DNA of 64,000 nucleotides, taken from contig NZ_JAKNTA010000005.1 of assembly GCF_022288725.1 (NCBI RefSeq), forward strand, positions 285,658 through 349,657, written 5' to 3'. The notes beneath the pieces are model-generated. The model ran no database searches, was not told where the DNA came from, and was given only the letters and a program-made list of their open reading frames with translations. The translations under genes were made by a program, and so were the position numbers. The DNA comes from Kitasatospora sp. A2-31 (GTDB lineage: Bacteria; Actinomycetota; Actinomycetes; Streptomycetales; Streptomycetaceae). Positions 43,028 to 51,891 of this stretch are shown piece after piece (within the stretch, counting starts at the first letter, position 1; each line of letters starts with the position of its first letter).

Positions 43028-45099
43028 CGGCATCGACGACGGAGTGGCCGGCGGTTCGGCCGGAGGTGGTCGCCGAGGTGGTGGCCGGGCTGTCGGCCCG
43101 GCTGCAGAAGCGGTTGGACGGCGCGGCGGCCAAGCTGGCCGGCCGTCCGGTCGAGCGCACCGGCGACGACTGGCGAATCGCGGTGGACGAGGAGACCGAG
43201 CTCGTCCTGCACGCGCCCGGCGGGGTGGTCGGCGAGCCGGCCGGCGTCCGCTGCGGCTGCCTGCTGGCCCCGGCCTGCGTCCACCGGGCGGCCGCGGTCA
43301 CGGTCTGCCGTCTCGCCGACGCGGACGCGGAGTCCCACGCGGAGGCGGACGGCGAGGCGGACGCGGACGCCGACGCCGACGAGGCGGACGGTCGCGCCGT
43401 CCCGCCGACGGCCGTCCCGCCGACCGCCGTCCCGCCTACCGCCGAGCCGGCCGAGTGGCCACGGCCGGTCGATTCGCCGACGCCGGCCGATTCGCTGACG
43501 CCGGCCGAGCGGGCCGCCGCTCACCATCTGCACCACGCCGCCGCGGCCGTGCTCGCGGCGGGTGTCGGCGGCACGGGCGCCGTCCTCCAGGCCGAGCTGC
43601 TGAGGGCGGCCCACCGCGCGCGGCTGGCCGGCCTCCACCGGCCGGCCGCCGCGGCGGTGGCGGTGGTGACCAGGGTCCGTGCCGCCCGCTCGGGCGAGCC
43701 GGACCACCGGCTGGCGGACCTGGTCGCAGGTCTGCGCGAGCTGCTCGACCTGACGACCGCGCTGACCGCTGCCGTGACGGCCGTGACGACCGTGACGACC
43801 GCGACGGCCTCGCCGGCCGTCCCGCCGGCTCTCCCACCCGGGCGCCTCGCCGAGTTGCGCGGCTCGGCCCGGCAGGCCTACCACGAGGCGGGTGGGCTGC
43901 GTCTCTACGGGCTGTTCACCGAGCCGGTGCTGACGGCCACGCACGCGGGTGTGCTCACCTGGGCGATGGACGCCGGCGGGCGGTTGAGCACGGTCGCGGA
44001 GGTCATGCCCCACGCCGACGCGACGGCTGCGGCTCCGCAGGCCGTCGGCGCCGCGAACCGGGTCGTCCGGCTCGGCGACGCCATGCTCGGCCACGCCGAG
44101 TTCGGCCGGGCCGGGCTCGCCGTCCAGGGGGCGACGAGGTCCGCCAACGGGCGGCTCGGTGCGGGTGCCGCGGTGCGCGCGGTCCGGGCGGCGGGTGCGG
44201 CGTGGACGGCCGAGCCGCTCGCGGCACTCTGGGCCGAGCCACCGGCCGCCCAGGTGGAGCGTGCGCTGTCGGCGGCGGTGGTGCCGTACGAGAGCAGGCC
44301 GGCCGGGAGCGACCTGCTCTTCCTGGACGTCACGCTGCTCGGTGCCGCGCCGTACGGGCCGACGGGTGTGCCGCAGCTGCTCGCCGACTGTGGCGGCGGC
44401 CTGGTCGTCGCGCTGCGGGCGGCACACGACCACCCGGGGCTCGCGTTCCGGGGCAACCTCGCGCTGCTCGCCACCGCGCCCGGGCTGCGGTTGCGGGTGA
44501 TCGGCCGCCTGGAGCGCGCAGCCCGGCCGGAGCTGCACCTGCTCGCCGTCGGGACGCCCCCGGGCGCCCCCCAACCGGGCGACCCCCGACCGGGCGACCC
44601 CCAACGGGACGACCGGGCACCGGACGAACCGGCACTGGCCCTGAACGCCGCACGGTCGGGCCGGGTCAACCTGGGTCTGGAACGCCTGCAGACCGCCGAC
44701 CTCGTCCTGCCCGCCCCGCGCACCGACGCCGTCACGCCGTCCGCTGCGGCCGATCCGCCCGGCACGCCCGGCATGTCCGAGGCCCCCGAGGCCCCGGTTC
44801 ACCTGCTCACCCGCCGGGTGGAGCAGGCGGTGACGGGTGGACGGCAGGCCCTCGCGCTCGGCGGCGGTACGCCGGACGGCGACGCGACCCGGCTGAGGTC
44901 GGCGGGCCTGGCCACCGGGGCGACGCTGCTGGACGCCTTGCGCGCGTCTGCGGCGGACCAGCCGCGCGACGTGTTCGGCCGGGTCGTCGCGGACGACCAC
45001 GAGGCGTTCACCGCCGCATGGCTGGCGGCGGCCTGCTACGGCGAGGAGTTGGCCACGGCACTCTGCGCGGCCGCCTGGTCCGGGGGAGAGGGGAGCTGA
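43024..45099 (+). CDS. SWIM zinc-finger protein (YehQ-like)
   Basis: A 691-residue protein with a SWIM zinc finger near the N-terminus: C77, C79, C85 and H87 in CGCLLAPACVH, a CxC-x5-CxH site. After it comes an acidic Ala/Asp/Glu stretch (about 95-125) with PPTAV repeats, then a long alpha/beta body. SWIM modules bind DNA or proteins. The start overlaps the vWA gene (ATGA), and a 12-bp hairpin follows the stop, so this is the last gene of the four. Low-complexity insertions near 540-560 (PQPGDPRPGDP) appear to be linkers. Likely a target-binding member of the MoxR-vWA complex, by analogy only. Confidence 0.87.
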   Translation: MTASTTEWPAVRPEVVAEVVAGLSARLQKRLDGAAAKLAGRPVERTGDDWRIAVDEETELVLHAPGGVVGEPAGVRCGCLLAPACVHRAAAVTVCRLADADAESHAEADGEADADADADEADGRAVPPTAVPPTAVPPTAEPAEWPRPVDSPTPADSLTPAERAAAHHLHHAAAAVLAAGVGGTGAVLQAELLRAAHRARLAGLHRPAAAAVAVVTRVRAARSGEPDHRLADLVAGLRELLDLTTALTAAVTAVTTVTTATASPAVPPALPPGRLAELRGSARQAYHEAGGLRLYGLFTEPVLTATHAGVLTWAMDAGGRLSTVAEVMPHADATAAAPQAVGAANRVVRLGDAMLGHAEFGRAGLAVQGATRSANGRLGAGAAVRAVRAAGAAWTAEPLAALWAEPPAAQVERALSAAVVPYESRPAGSDLLFLDVTLLGAAPYGPTGVPQLLADCGGGLVVALRAAHDHPGLAFRGNLALLATAPGLRLRVIGRLERAARPELHLLAVGTPPGAPQPGDPRPGDPQRDDRAPDEPALALNAARSGRVNLGLERLQTADLVLPAPRTDAVTPSAAADPPGTPGMSEAPEAPVHLLTRRVEQAVTGGRQALALGGGTPDGDATRLRSAGLATGATLLDALRASAADQPRDVFGRVVADDHEAFTAAWLAAACYGEELATALCAAAWSGGEGS

Positions 45100-45128
45100 T
45101 CCTGGGCCGAGGGAGACTCGGCCCAGGA
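45100..45128 (+). terminator. Hairpin terminator after the SWIM gene
   Basis: TCCTGGGCCGAG pairs perfectly with CTCGGCCCAGGA across a 5-base loop immediately after the stop codon. It closes the four-gene unit. Confidence 0.8.
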
Positions 45129-45173
45129 CCTCGACCCCCGACGCGACCACCCGACTCCCCCGAACGGGGAAGG

Positions 45174-45191
45174 TACTTGCACAAACAGGTA
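45174..45191. promoter_or_regulatory. Candidate MarR operator
   Basis: TACTTG-CACAAA-CAGGTA is an inverted repeat with one mismatch. It overlaps a TAGAAT -10-like element (45190-45195), about 170 bp upstream of the marR ATG. MarR proteins commonly autoregulate through such sites. Confidence 0.45.
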
Positions 45192-45364
45192 GAATGCGCC
45201 GAGTGGCATACTGGGCGGACGGGAGACGTTCGACCGGTCGTAGCACCGCTGACCTGGGCCGGACACCCTGTCGGCACCGGACACCGGTCGGCGGGGGTGG
45301 ACGGCGGTCCGGCGACCGGTCCGACGGCGGTCCGAACGGGACCGGGGAAGAAGAGGGGCGAGCC

Positions 45365-45832
45365 ATGGGGATCCACGACGATGCCGCCGAGGTCCGCGCG
45401 AGCGGCTGGCGCACGCTCGCCGCGCTGCACGGTCTCATCGACACGGCACTGGAGCGGGCGCTTCAGGCCGAGCACCAGCTGTCGGTGGTCGAGTACACGG
45501 TGCTGGACGCGCTCTCCCGGCAGGACGGCTGGCACATGCGGATGCAGCAGCTGGCCCGTGCGGCCGCTCTGAGCAGCAGTGCGACCACCCGGCTGGTGAC
45601 CCGCCTGGAGGACCGCGGTCTGCTCAGCCGCTACCTCTGCGCGGACGACCGTCGCGGCATCTACACCGAGCTGACGCCGCGGGGCCGCGAGCTGTTGCAG
45701 GCCGCCCGCCCGGTGCACGATGCCGCGCTGGAGGCGACGCTGGCCAAGGCCACCGAGACCCCTGAGCTGGCCCCGCTGGTCCACGCCCTGGAGGAGCTGG
45801 AACTCACCCCGGCGGCCTCCGCCACCACCTGA
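45365..45832 (+). CDS. MarR-family transcriptional regulator
   Basis: A 155-residue winged-helix regulator. The DNA-binding region has the family pattern LARAAALSSSATTRLVTRLEDRGLL (recognition helix), followed by the wing CADDRRGIYTELTPRG. Terminal helices form the dimer interface. The ATG follows GGGGCGAG; a longer open frame upstream lacks a ribosome site and crosses the promoter. The effector is unknown. It stands alone between the SWIM gene and the conservon, so autoregulation or a distant target is likely. Confidence 0.9.
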   Translation: MGIHDDAAEVRASGWRTLAALHGLIDTALERALQAEHQLSVVEYTVLDALSRQDGWHMRMQQLARAAALSSSATTRLVTRLEDRGLLSRYLCADDRRGIYTELTPRGRELLQAARPVHDAALEATLAKATETPELAPLVHALEELELTPAASATT

Positions 45833-45913
45833 CCGATCCGGACCGGCCTGCCGGGACGACCGCCCCGCGCCGACCGCTCCGAGCGCACTGCAACCCGACG
45901 GCGCCGCAGCGCC

Positions 45914-46486
45914 CTAACGCCGCGCCGCGAGCGCGTCGCGGTGCACGCGGTCCAGCAGGGCGAGCAGCAGCTCCTTGCTGGAGGCGCGTTCCCGGACGTC
46001 GCAGAGCACGACCGGGACCTCCGGATCCAGGTCGAGGGCGCGGCGGACGTCGTCGGGGGTGCAGTCGCGCCGGCCGTAGAAGCAGTTGACGCCGATCGCG
46101 AACGGGATGCCGCGCTGTTCGAAGAAGTCGACGGCGGCGAAGCTGGACTCCAGCCGCCTGGTGTCGGCCAGCACGATCGCCCCGAGCGCGCCGAGCGCCA
46201 GGTCGTCCCACATGAACCAGAACCGGAACTGGCCCGGGGTGCCGAACAGGTAGAGCACCAGCTCGTCGTGGATGGTGATCCGTCCGAAGTCCATGGCGAC
46301 GGTGGTGGTGGACTTCTCCTGGACGCCCTCGAGGCTGTCGACCCCGATGCTGGCGCGGGTCATCCGCTCCTCGGTCTGCAGGGGTTCGATCTCGCTGACC
46401 GAGCCGACCATGGTGGTCTTGCCGACGCCGAAGCCGCCGGCGACGAGGATCTTGACCGCGCCGGGCACCAGACTCTGGGTCGTCAA
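45914..46486 (-). CDS. cvnD: Conservon Ras-like GTP-binding protein CvnD
   Basis: A 190-residue small GTPase of the CvnD/MglA-like group. The P-loop is GGFGVGKTT near residue 20, switch 2 lies in the LFGTPGQFRFWFMWDD segment, and a NCFYGRRDCTP loop replaces the standard NKxD. It starts at TTG (46486) with AGGAG 7 bases upstream. It is the last gene of cvnABCD, separated from cvnC by 80 bp. In S. coelicolor such proteins form a membrane-associated G-protein-like complex with CvnA, B and C that affects development and antibiotic production. Confidence 0.95.
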   Translation of the reverse strand: MTTQSLVPGAVKILVAGGFGVGKTTMVGSVSEIEPLQTEERMTRASIGVDSLEGVQEKSTTTVAMDFGRITIHDELVLYLFGTPGQFRFWFMWDDLALGALGAIVLADTRRLESSFAAVDFFEQRGIPFAIGVNCFYGRRDCTPDDVRRALDLDPEVPVVLCDVRERASSKELLLALLDRVHRDALAARR

Positions 46487-46566
46487 TTCGGATCTCCTGT
46501 AAGGGAACTGGAGGTTGTGGTGCGCCGCGGCCTAGGTGTGAGCAGGGGGGGCCGCGGTCGTCGGTG

Positions 46567-46947
46567 TCAGAGCCGGCGGACGCCCTCGATCACGGCCTGG
46601 ATCAGCGAGACGTCCGGCGCCTCGGCGAGCTGGACGGGAGCCCGGGTGAGGATCAGACGGGCCTCGGCCAGGTCGTCCAGCAGGACCTTCACGACGCTCA
46701 CCGGCAGGTCGAGGCCGGCCGCGATCTCGGCCACGGCGAGCGGGCGTTCGCGACACAGGTCGATGATGGCGGCCGGTTCGGGCGACATCCGCGACGTGTC
46801 CGTGCGCGGGTCGGCGGTGACCACCAGGGTGATCAGCGCGAAGCCTTCACGGACCGGGCCGGTCCGCCCGTTGGTGATGGCGTAGGGGCGGACCAGATGG
46901 CCGGCGTCCTTGTCGAAGAACCAGGCCTCCTCGGCGTCGGCGGTCAC
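46567..46947 (-). CDS. cvnC: Conservon DUF742 protein CvnC
   Basis: A 126-residue DUF742 protein with a conserved start, AGHLVRPYAITNGRT, and a winged-helix-like C-terminal half (PLAVAEIAAGLDLPVSVVKVLLDDL). The GTG at 46947 overlaps the cvnB stop by GTGA, indicating coupling. It is expected to join the CvnA-B-D complex. Confidence 0.95.
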   Translation of the reverse strand: MTADAEEAWFFDKDAGHLVRPYAITNGRTGPVREGFALITLVVTADPRTDTSRMSPEPAAIIDLCRERPLAVAEIAAGLDLPVSVVKVLLDDLAEARLILTRAPVQLAEAPDVSLIQAVIEGVRRL

Positions 46948-47378
46948 GCACCGCCGCCCACGCCGACCTGGCCGGCGTCGCTGCGCGGCGCCGCGGTGAG
47001 GTACTGGCCGACCTGCTTCACCAGCATGTTGATCTCGTAGGCCATCAGGCCGGCGTCGACGAGCTCGGTGGTCAGCACGGCCAGCCGGGCGCCCTGGCCG
47101 GCGGTGGTGACGAAGAGGAACAGCTGGTCCATCTCGATCACCGTCTGCCGGACCCGGCCGCCGTTGAAACGGTGGCCGGCGCCGCGGGCGAGGCTCTGCA
47201 GGCCGGAGGCGACGGCCGAGAGGTGTTCGGCGTCGGCGCGGTCCAGGCCCTGGGAGAGCCCGACCAGCAGGCCGTCCTCGGAGAGGACGATGGCGTGCCG
47301 GGTCTCCGGGACCCGCGCCACCAGCTGGTCGAGCAGCCAGTTGAGGTCGCGCTGGGTGTCGGTGTACTGCGTCATCAC
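46944..47378 (-). CDS. cvnB: Conservon roadblock/LC7 protein CvnB
   Basis: A 144-residue roadblock/LC7-fold protein (LNWLLDQLVARVPETRHAIVLSEDGL...), the type that acts on partner small GTPases. Two tandem starts (GTG 47378, ATG 47375) overlap the cvnA stop, with AAGGA upstream. The end overlaps cvnC. A short Gly-rich tail follows the domain. Confidence 0.95.
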   Translation of the reverse strand: MMTQYTDTQRDLNWLLDQLVARVPETRHAIVLSEDGLLVGLSQGLDRADAEHLSAVASGLQSLARGAGHRFNGGRVRQTVIEMDQLFLFVTTAGQGARLAVLTTELVDAGLMAYEINMLVKQVGQYLTAAPRSDAGQVGVGGGA

Positions 47379-49636
47379 TGCTGATCCTTAGCTGCGGAGG
47401 GTGCGGCCGGTGCAAGGGGAACGGCCGGTGCGTCCGAGTCGGGGTCCGCCGCACGGGCGGTACGGGTACCGCGCTGGATGGCGGCCATGGTGGCGCGGGA
47501 GCGCTGCGGCGAGGGATCGTCGACGGGGCCCGGGTCGGCGCCGGGGGCACCGCCGGTGGCGGCCCGGCCCGTCGTCCCGCCGTCGAAAGCACTGCCGTCG
47601 AACGCACTGCCGCCGAAGGTGCTGCCGCCGAACGCACTGCCGCCGAACGAGGCTCCGCCGAACGCGCCACCGCCGAAGGTGCCGCTGCCGAAGGTGCTGC
47701 CGCCCGTCACGGCGCCGGGCGTCGCGTCGGCCGGTGCACCGGGGAAGCCCGCCGGCGGCGGAAGCATTCCGCCGGGCGCGTTGGCCTCGCGCAGCTGCTC
47801 TGCGAGGCTGGCGTTCCGTACCCGCTGCGGCAGGACGCGCGGGGTGCGCAGCTCGCCGTCCGGGCCGTGCTCCAAGGGTGCCTCCGGGGCGCGCTCGTGC
47901 GTGGGCGCGGCGGCGCCGGCCGGGGGCCGGCCGTCCGCCGGGGTGCCCGTCGGGGTGCCCGTAGGAGCGCCTTCGGCGCCGTCGGGCCCGTGCGCGAACC
48001 CGGTTTGGGTCCCGCCGGCCGCAGTCCCGCTCGGCGGAGCTTCGCCCATCTCGTACGGCCGCGGCATGGCCGGCCGGGGGACGACCACCGCGCCGGGCAG
48101 GCCGGGGATCGAAGCGCCCACCGACAGGCCGCCGTTGGTGAGGCGGCCCTCCTCGCGCGCGCCGGCGTCGCCGTTCTGGCCGTACTGGGCGAGCAGCTCG
48201 CCGATGCTGAGGCCGCTGTCCTGCCGCTCACCGGCACCGGCGCCACCCCCGGCCGCCGGGCCCGCTCCGTCTGCACCACCGGCTCCGCCCGCGCCGCCGG
48301 CCGCCGGCTCGTCGCCCGCCGCCGGTCCGCCGCCCCGCGAGCCGCCGAGCACGCCGGCCGGCGCGCCGCTGTCCGCCGCCGGCTCGCCGCCGGCGTAGGC
48401 CGGCCCGCCGTCCTGGACCGGCTCGCCGTCCTGGACCGGCCCGACCTCCGGCACCGGCGTCCGGGTGACCCGGGCACCGGCCGGCAGACCGGGCACCGAG
48501 GCGGCCGGCTGCGCCTGCTCCAGCAGCACCGAGGGCACCAGCACCACGGCCCGCGTCCCGCCGTAGGGCGAGGGGCGCAGCGTGACCTGGATGTCGTGCC
48601 GGGCGGCGAGCCGGGCCACCACGAAGAGTCCGAGCCGCAGGTCGTCGCCGAGTGCGGAGACGTCCAGCTCGGGCGGGTTGGCCAGGTAGTCGTTGAGGCG
48701 TTCGTAGTCCTCCTCGCCCATGCCGAGTCCGCGGTCCTCGACCTCGACGGCCAGGCCCTTGGGGACTTCCTGGGCGGAGACCTGCACCTGGGTGTAGGGC
48801 GGGGAGAAGGTGGTGCCGTTCTCGATCAGCTCCGCGACCAGGTGGATCACGTCCGCGACGGCCTGCCCGCTGAGCGAGGTGCGTGGGACGCCCTGGACGA
48901 CCACCCGGGAGTAGTTCTCGGTCTCGGAGACGGCGCTGCGCAGCACGTTGACCACGGGCACGGCGTTGCGCCAGCGCCGGGCCGGCAGTGCACCGCCGAG
49001 GATGACCAGGTTCTCGGCGTTGCGCCGCATCCGGGTGGCCAGGTGGTCGACGGCGAACAGCTCGCGCAGCAGGTCGGGTTCCTCGTGCTCGCGCTCCAGC
49101 GCGTCCAGCATGCTGATCTGGCGGTGGATCAGGATCTGGGTGCGGCGGGCGATGTTGAGGAAGACCTTCTTCGTCCCCTCGCGGCCCTGGGCCTGGTGGA
49201 CGATGGCGGCGAGGGCGGCCTGCCGGACGGCGGCGAGGCCGTCGGCGGTCTGCTGGACCTCGTCGCCGGTCCGCCGCGAGGGGGCCCAGGCGGGCGGTGC
49301 GGGGACGGACTCGCCGGCCCGGAGCCGGTCGACGACGTCGGGGATCTCGTGCCGGGCGAGGGTGAGGGTGTCGGTGCGCAGGCCCGCGAGCCGCGTGGAG
49401 AGGGCCCGGACCAGCCCGATGCCGCGGATCAGGCTCCCCAGCACGACCACCGCGACGAGCGCGCTGACCGTCAGCAGGGCGGTGCGGTGTCCGGTGTCGC
49501 GCAGCAGGTAGGCGGCGTAGCCCCAGGCGGCGGCGAGACCCAGGCAGGGGACCAGCACGAGGCCGAGGAGCGAGCTGCGGAGGGAGCCGGACCGGCCGGC
49601 GCGGTGGCCCGTCCGGGGGGCCGATATGCCTGGCAT
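47375..49636 (-). CDS. cvnA: Conservon sensor-kinase-like protein CvnA
   Basis: A 753-residue membrane protein. Two hydrophobic helices (about 24-46 and 55-75) lead to a cytoplasmic HAMP-like/helical region. An HATPase domain at about 280-400 has the N-box ELIENGTTFSPPYT and G-box EDRGLGMG. The normal phospho-acceptor His motif is not evident, as in other CvnA proteins. From about 440 the tail is disordered: Pro/Gly/Ala-rich with eight FGG-type pentapeptides. The ATG at 49636 has AAGGAA upstream; longer frames cross the promoter. Confidence 0.93.
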   Translation of the reverse strand: MPGISAPRTGHRAGRSGSLRSSLLGLVLVPCLGLAAAWGYAAYLLRDTGHRTALLTVSALVAVVVLGSLIRGIGLVRALSTRLAGLRTDTLTLARHEIPDVVDRLRAGESVPAPPAWAPSRRTGDEVQQTADGLAAVRQAALAAIVHQAQGREGTKKVFLNIARRTQILIHRQISMLDALEREHEEPDLLRELFAVDHLATRMRRNAENLVILGGALPARRWRNAVPVVNVLRSAVSETENYSRVVVQGVPRTSLSGQAVADVIHLVAELIENGTTFSPPYTQVQVSAQEVPKGLAVEVEDRGLGMGEEDYERLNDYLANPPELDVSALGDDLRLGLFVVARLAARHDIQVTLRPSPYGGTRAVVLVPSVLLEQAQPAASVPGLPAGARVTRTPVPEVGPVQDGEPVQDGGPAYAGGEPAADSGAPAGVLGGSRGGGPAAGDEPAAGGAGGAGGADGAGPAAGGGAGAGERQDSGLSIGELLAQYGQNGDAGAREEGRLTNGGLSVGASIPGLPGAVVVPRPAMPRPYEMGEAPPSGTAAGGTQTGFAHGPDGAEGAPTGTPTGTPADGRPPAGAAAPTHERAPEAPLEHGPDGELRTPRVLPQRVRNASLAEQLREANAPGGMLPPPAGFPGAPADATPGAVTGGSTFGSGTFGGGAFGGASFGGSAFGGSTFGGSAFDGSAFDGGTTGRAATGGAPGADPGPVDDPSPQRSRATMAAIQRGTRTARAADPDSDAPAVPLAPAAPSAAKDQQ
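47577..47700 (-). repeat. Eight 15-bp repeats encoding FGGxx pentapeptides in CvnA
   Basis: The coding strand repeats a 15-base unit giving FGSGT, FGGGA, FGGAS, FGGSA, FGGST, FGGSA, FDGSA, FDGGT. It lies in the disordered tail. Phe-Gly repeats can drive weak multivalent contacts. Confidence 0.85.
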
Positions 49637-50227
49637 CTGATTCCTTGTTGCTGGGCCGAACGACGGGTCCCCCGTGTGCGGTCCGGTGCGCCCCCCGGCC
49701 GGGGCGGCGGGACGCCCACGGCCGGCGATGTCCGGAGGAAACGCCGGATCGGGTGACGCAGTGTCACCGTCCCGGGCGGTGCACACGGCCGCCGACTGCA
49801 GGGCACGCTACCAGCACGAGGTGGACTCAGTGCAACATCAACTGACGATACGTGAACGGGCGATGACATGCCGTCCGTCCGCCCCGCCGTTCTCCGTGGA
49901 GGCATCGCCGCTGGTCAAAGGGTGTGCCATGAACGCGGCGACGGCTCTCCGGGGGCCGCTGGGCGACCTCCGGAAAGCCGTCAGGAGCAGGTCAAAACGC
50001 GCCGGCCGGGGGGCCGCTCGGCGGACGGTCCGGAGACCGGACGGTAACTCCCGCCCGTGTCCGGCGACTCGAACTGATCATCGGTCATGCCTGTCGTCGG
50101 AATGGCCGGTTCATGATCGAAACGACCGGGCGCCGCAGGCGGCAGGTACGGCCGCAGCTCACCGGGCCGGCGCGGCGCGGCCGGGCCCCCTCCCGGTGCG
50201 GGGAGGGGGCCCGGCCGGCCGCGCGGG
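49637..50227. other. Intergenic region upstream of cvnA
   Basis: About 590 bp without a supportable gene. It should hold the conservon promoter near 49640-49860 and, at its right end, the terminator of the acyl-CoA dehydrogenase gene. A plus-strand frame from 49863 has no ribosome site. Confidence 0.5.
50179..50216 (-). terminator. Strong hairpin after the acyl-CoA dehydrogenase gene
   Basis: A perfect 16-bp stem (GGCCGGGCCCCCTCCC and its complement) with a 6-base loop, 11 bp after the stop codon on the minus strand. Confidence 0.85.
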
Positions 50228-51514
50228 TCAGCCCGCCAGCGGCATGTGCAGCAGCGACGCCCCTCCGGTCTGGACGGCCACGGCCTCGGCCTCCGCGGCG
50301 GCCTCGCGCTCGGCGAGCTCGGTCCAGGCCCAGCTGGCCAGGTCGGAGAGCTCCGCCGACCACTCCTTGCCGTAGGTGCCGGCCGCGAACTGGCCCAGCC
50401 GCAGCCGCTGGACGTCCGAGGTGCCGGCCGGCGGGTAGATGTGGGTGGCGTCCCGCAGGTAGCGCTCGATCCGGAACTCGCTCTGCAGGCCCCGGGCGGC
50501 GTGGATCTCCATCGCGTTGCGGGCGGAGTCCAGCGCGTACTCGGTGTTGATGAGCTTGGCGTTCATCAGCTCGGCGTCGCAGGCCTTGCCGTGGTCGAGC
50601 AGGTGGGAGGCGTGGTAGGCGGCGAGCTTGGCGGTCATCAGCCGGGACTGCATCTCGCCCAGCTTGAGCGCGATGTTGGGCAGCTGGGAGAGCGGCTTGC
50701 CGTAGAGCGTCCGCTCCTCGGCGAAGCGGACGGTGTCCTCGACGATCGCCACGTGGATGCCGAGCGCGACGGCGGCGAGGTTGAGCCGGCCGTACAGCGT
50801 GGACGAGGAGTACGCGACGTCCAGACCCTGGCTCTCCCGGCCGAGCCGGTTGGTGGCCGGGATCCGGCAGTCGTCGAAGACGATCTCGCCGAAGCTGAAT
50901 CCGTGCAGGCCGCTCTGGGTGCCGAGCTCGCCGGTGCGGAAGCCGGGCCGGTTGCTCTCCACCAGGAACGCGGAGAGGCCCTTGCTGCCCGCGCCGGTGC
51001 GCAGCACCACGCCGTGCACGTCCGCGATGTGCGAGTTGCCCACGAACCACTTGCGACCGTTGAGCACGTACTCGTCGCCCTCGCGGTGCGCGGTGCCGGT
51101 CATGCCGAGCACGTGGCCGCCGGACTCGGGCTCGGTCACGGCGATGGTCGGCAGCGACTCCCCGGAGGCGAACCTGGGAAGCCACTTTCGGCGCTGGGCG
51201 TCCGAGCCGAAGTGGATGACCTTGGCGACGCCCAGCTGCGAGGCCTGCGCCATGGCCCCCATCGCGCCGCTGACCCGGGACAGCTCCTCGACGATGACCG
51301 TCTTGGCGAGGTGGCCCAGACCCATGCCCCCGAACGCGCGGGGGATGGTGGCGCCGATCCAGCCGCGGCGTGCGATCTCGCGGGAGAGCTCGACCTCGAC
51401 CTCGCGAGTGGCTTCCATTCTGGCCACCTGCGGACGTACCTCCTTCTCGGCGAACTCACGCACCTCCGCCCGGAGGCTCTCGTGTCGCTCGTCGGTGAAG
51501 TAGTCCATCGCCAT
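50228..51514 (-). CDS. Acyl-CoA dehydrogenase family protein
   Basis: A 428-residue FAD enzyme. The N-terminal helical domain ends near 120. The middle beta domain has the flavin signature ITEP-like IAVTEPESGGHVLG and then KWFVGNSHIAD. The C-terminal four-helix domain has LYGKPLSQLPNIALKLGEM and RNAMEIHAARGL. The ATG at 51514 follows AGAGGA at good spacing; the longer frame has no site. The substrate is unknown. It is a single-gene unit, divergent from the GAF protein. Confidence 0.92.
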   Translation of the reverse strand: MAMDYFTDERHESLRAEVREFAEKEVRPQVARMEATREVEVELSREIARRGWIGATIPRAFGGMGLGHLAKTVIVEELSRVSGAMGAMAQASQLGVAKVIHFGSDAQRRKWLPRFASGESLPTIAVTEPESGGHVLGMTGTAHREGDEYVLNGRKWFVGNSHIADVHGVVLRTGAGSKGLSAFLVESNRPGFRTGELGTQSGLHGFSFGEIVFDDCRIPATNRLGRESQGLDVAYSSSTLYGRLNLAAVALGIHVAIVEDTVRFAEERTLYGKPLSQLPNIALKLGEMQSRLMTAKLAAYHASHLLDHGKACDAELMNAKLINTEYALDSARNAMEIHAARGLQSEFRIERYLRDATHIYPPAGTSDVQRLRLGQFAAGTYGKEWSAELSDLASWAWTELAEREAAAEAEAVAVQTGGASLLHMPLAG

Positions 51515-51891
51515 GCTGGGTCCTCTCGGTCCGTCGGTTAGTCGTGCCTCCATCCGTGCCGCCGATCCGCGCCGGCCGCCCGAGGGTGGGGAGTTGGGGT
51601 GGCGGCCGGTTGCCCAGGGTGCAGCCGGTGCGTGCGGAGTAGTCGGGCCGAGTCCTTGGGGGAACCGCCCGCATTTTCGGCAGGGCCATTGTTGTCCGGC
51701 AAACAGGACGTCTCCAGTGTGGATCTTGGATTGGCCGGATCCGGATAGGTCCGCCGCCGAATGGGGTTGAACGGTCGCCGGAAGGGGAAACGATCTTCCC
51801 CCGCTTTGTCGCCCGGTCCGGCCCCGTTCACGTGGCGCTTTGGCTGAGCATCAGCAAGCTGTCCGTGGAGGGCCGGGAGCGCGACGGCCGC
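51515..51891. other. Divergent promoter region
   Basis: About 377 bp between the acyl-CoA dehydrogenase and GAF genes, with noticeably more A/T than the coding DNA around it, consistent with promoters for both. No clear inverted repeat operator was seen. Confidence 0.4.

Noticed and set aside
47577..47700. Regular 15-bp repeats considered as a CRISPR array
   Set aside because: The repeats are contiguous without spacers and encode FGG pentapeptides within cvnA. No cas genes are in the window.
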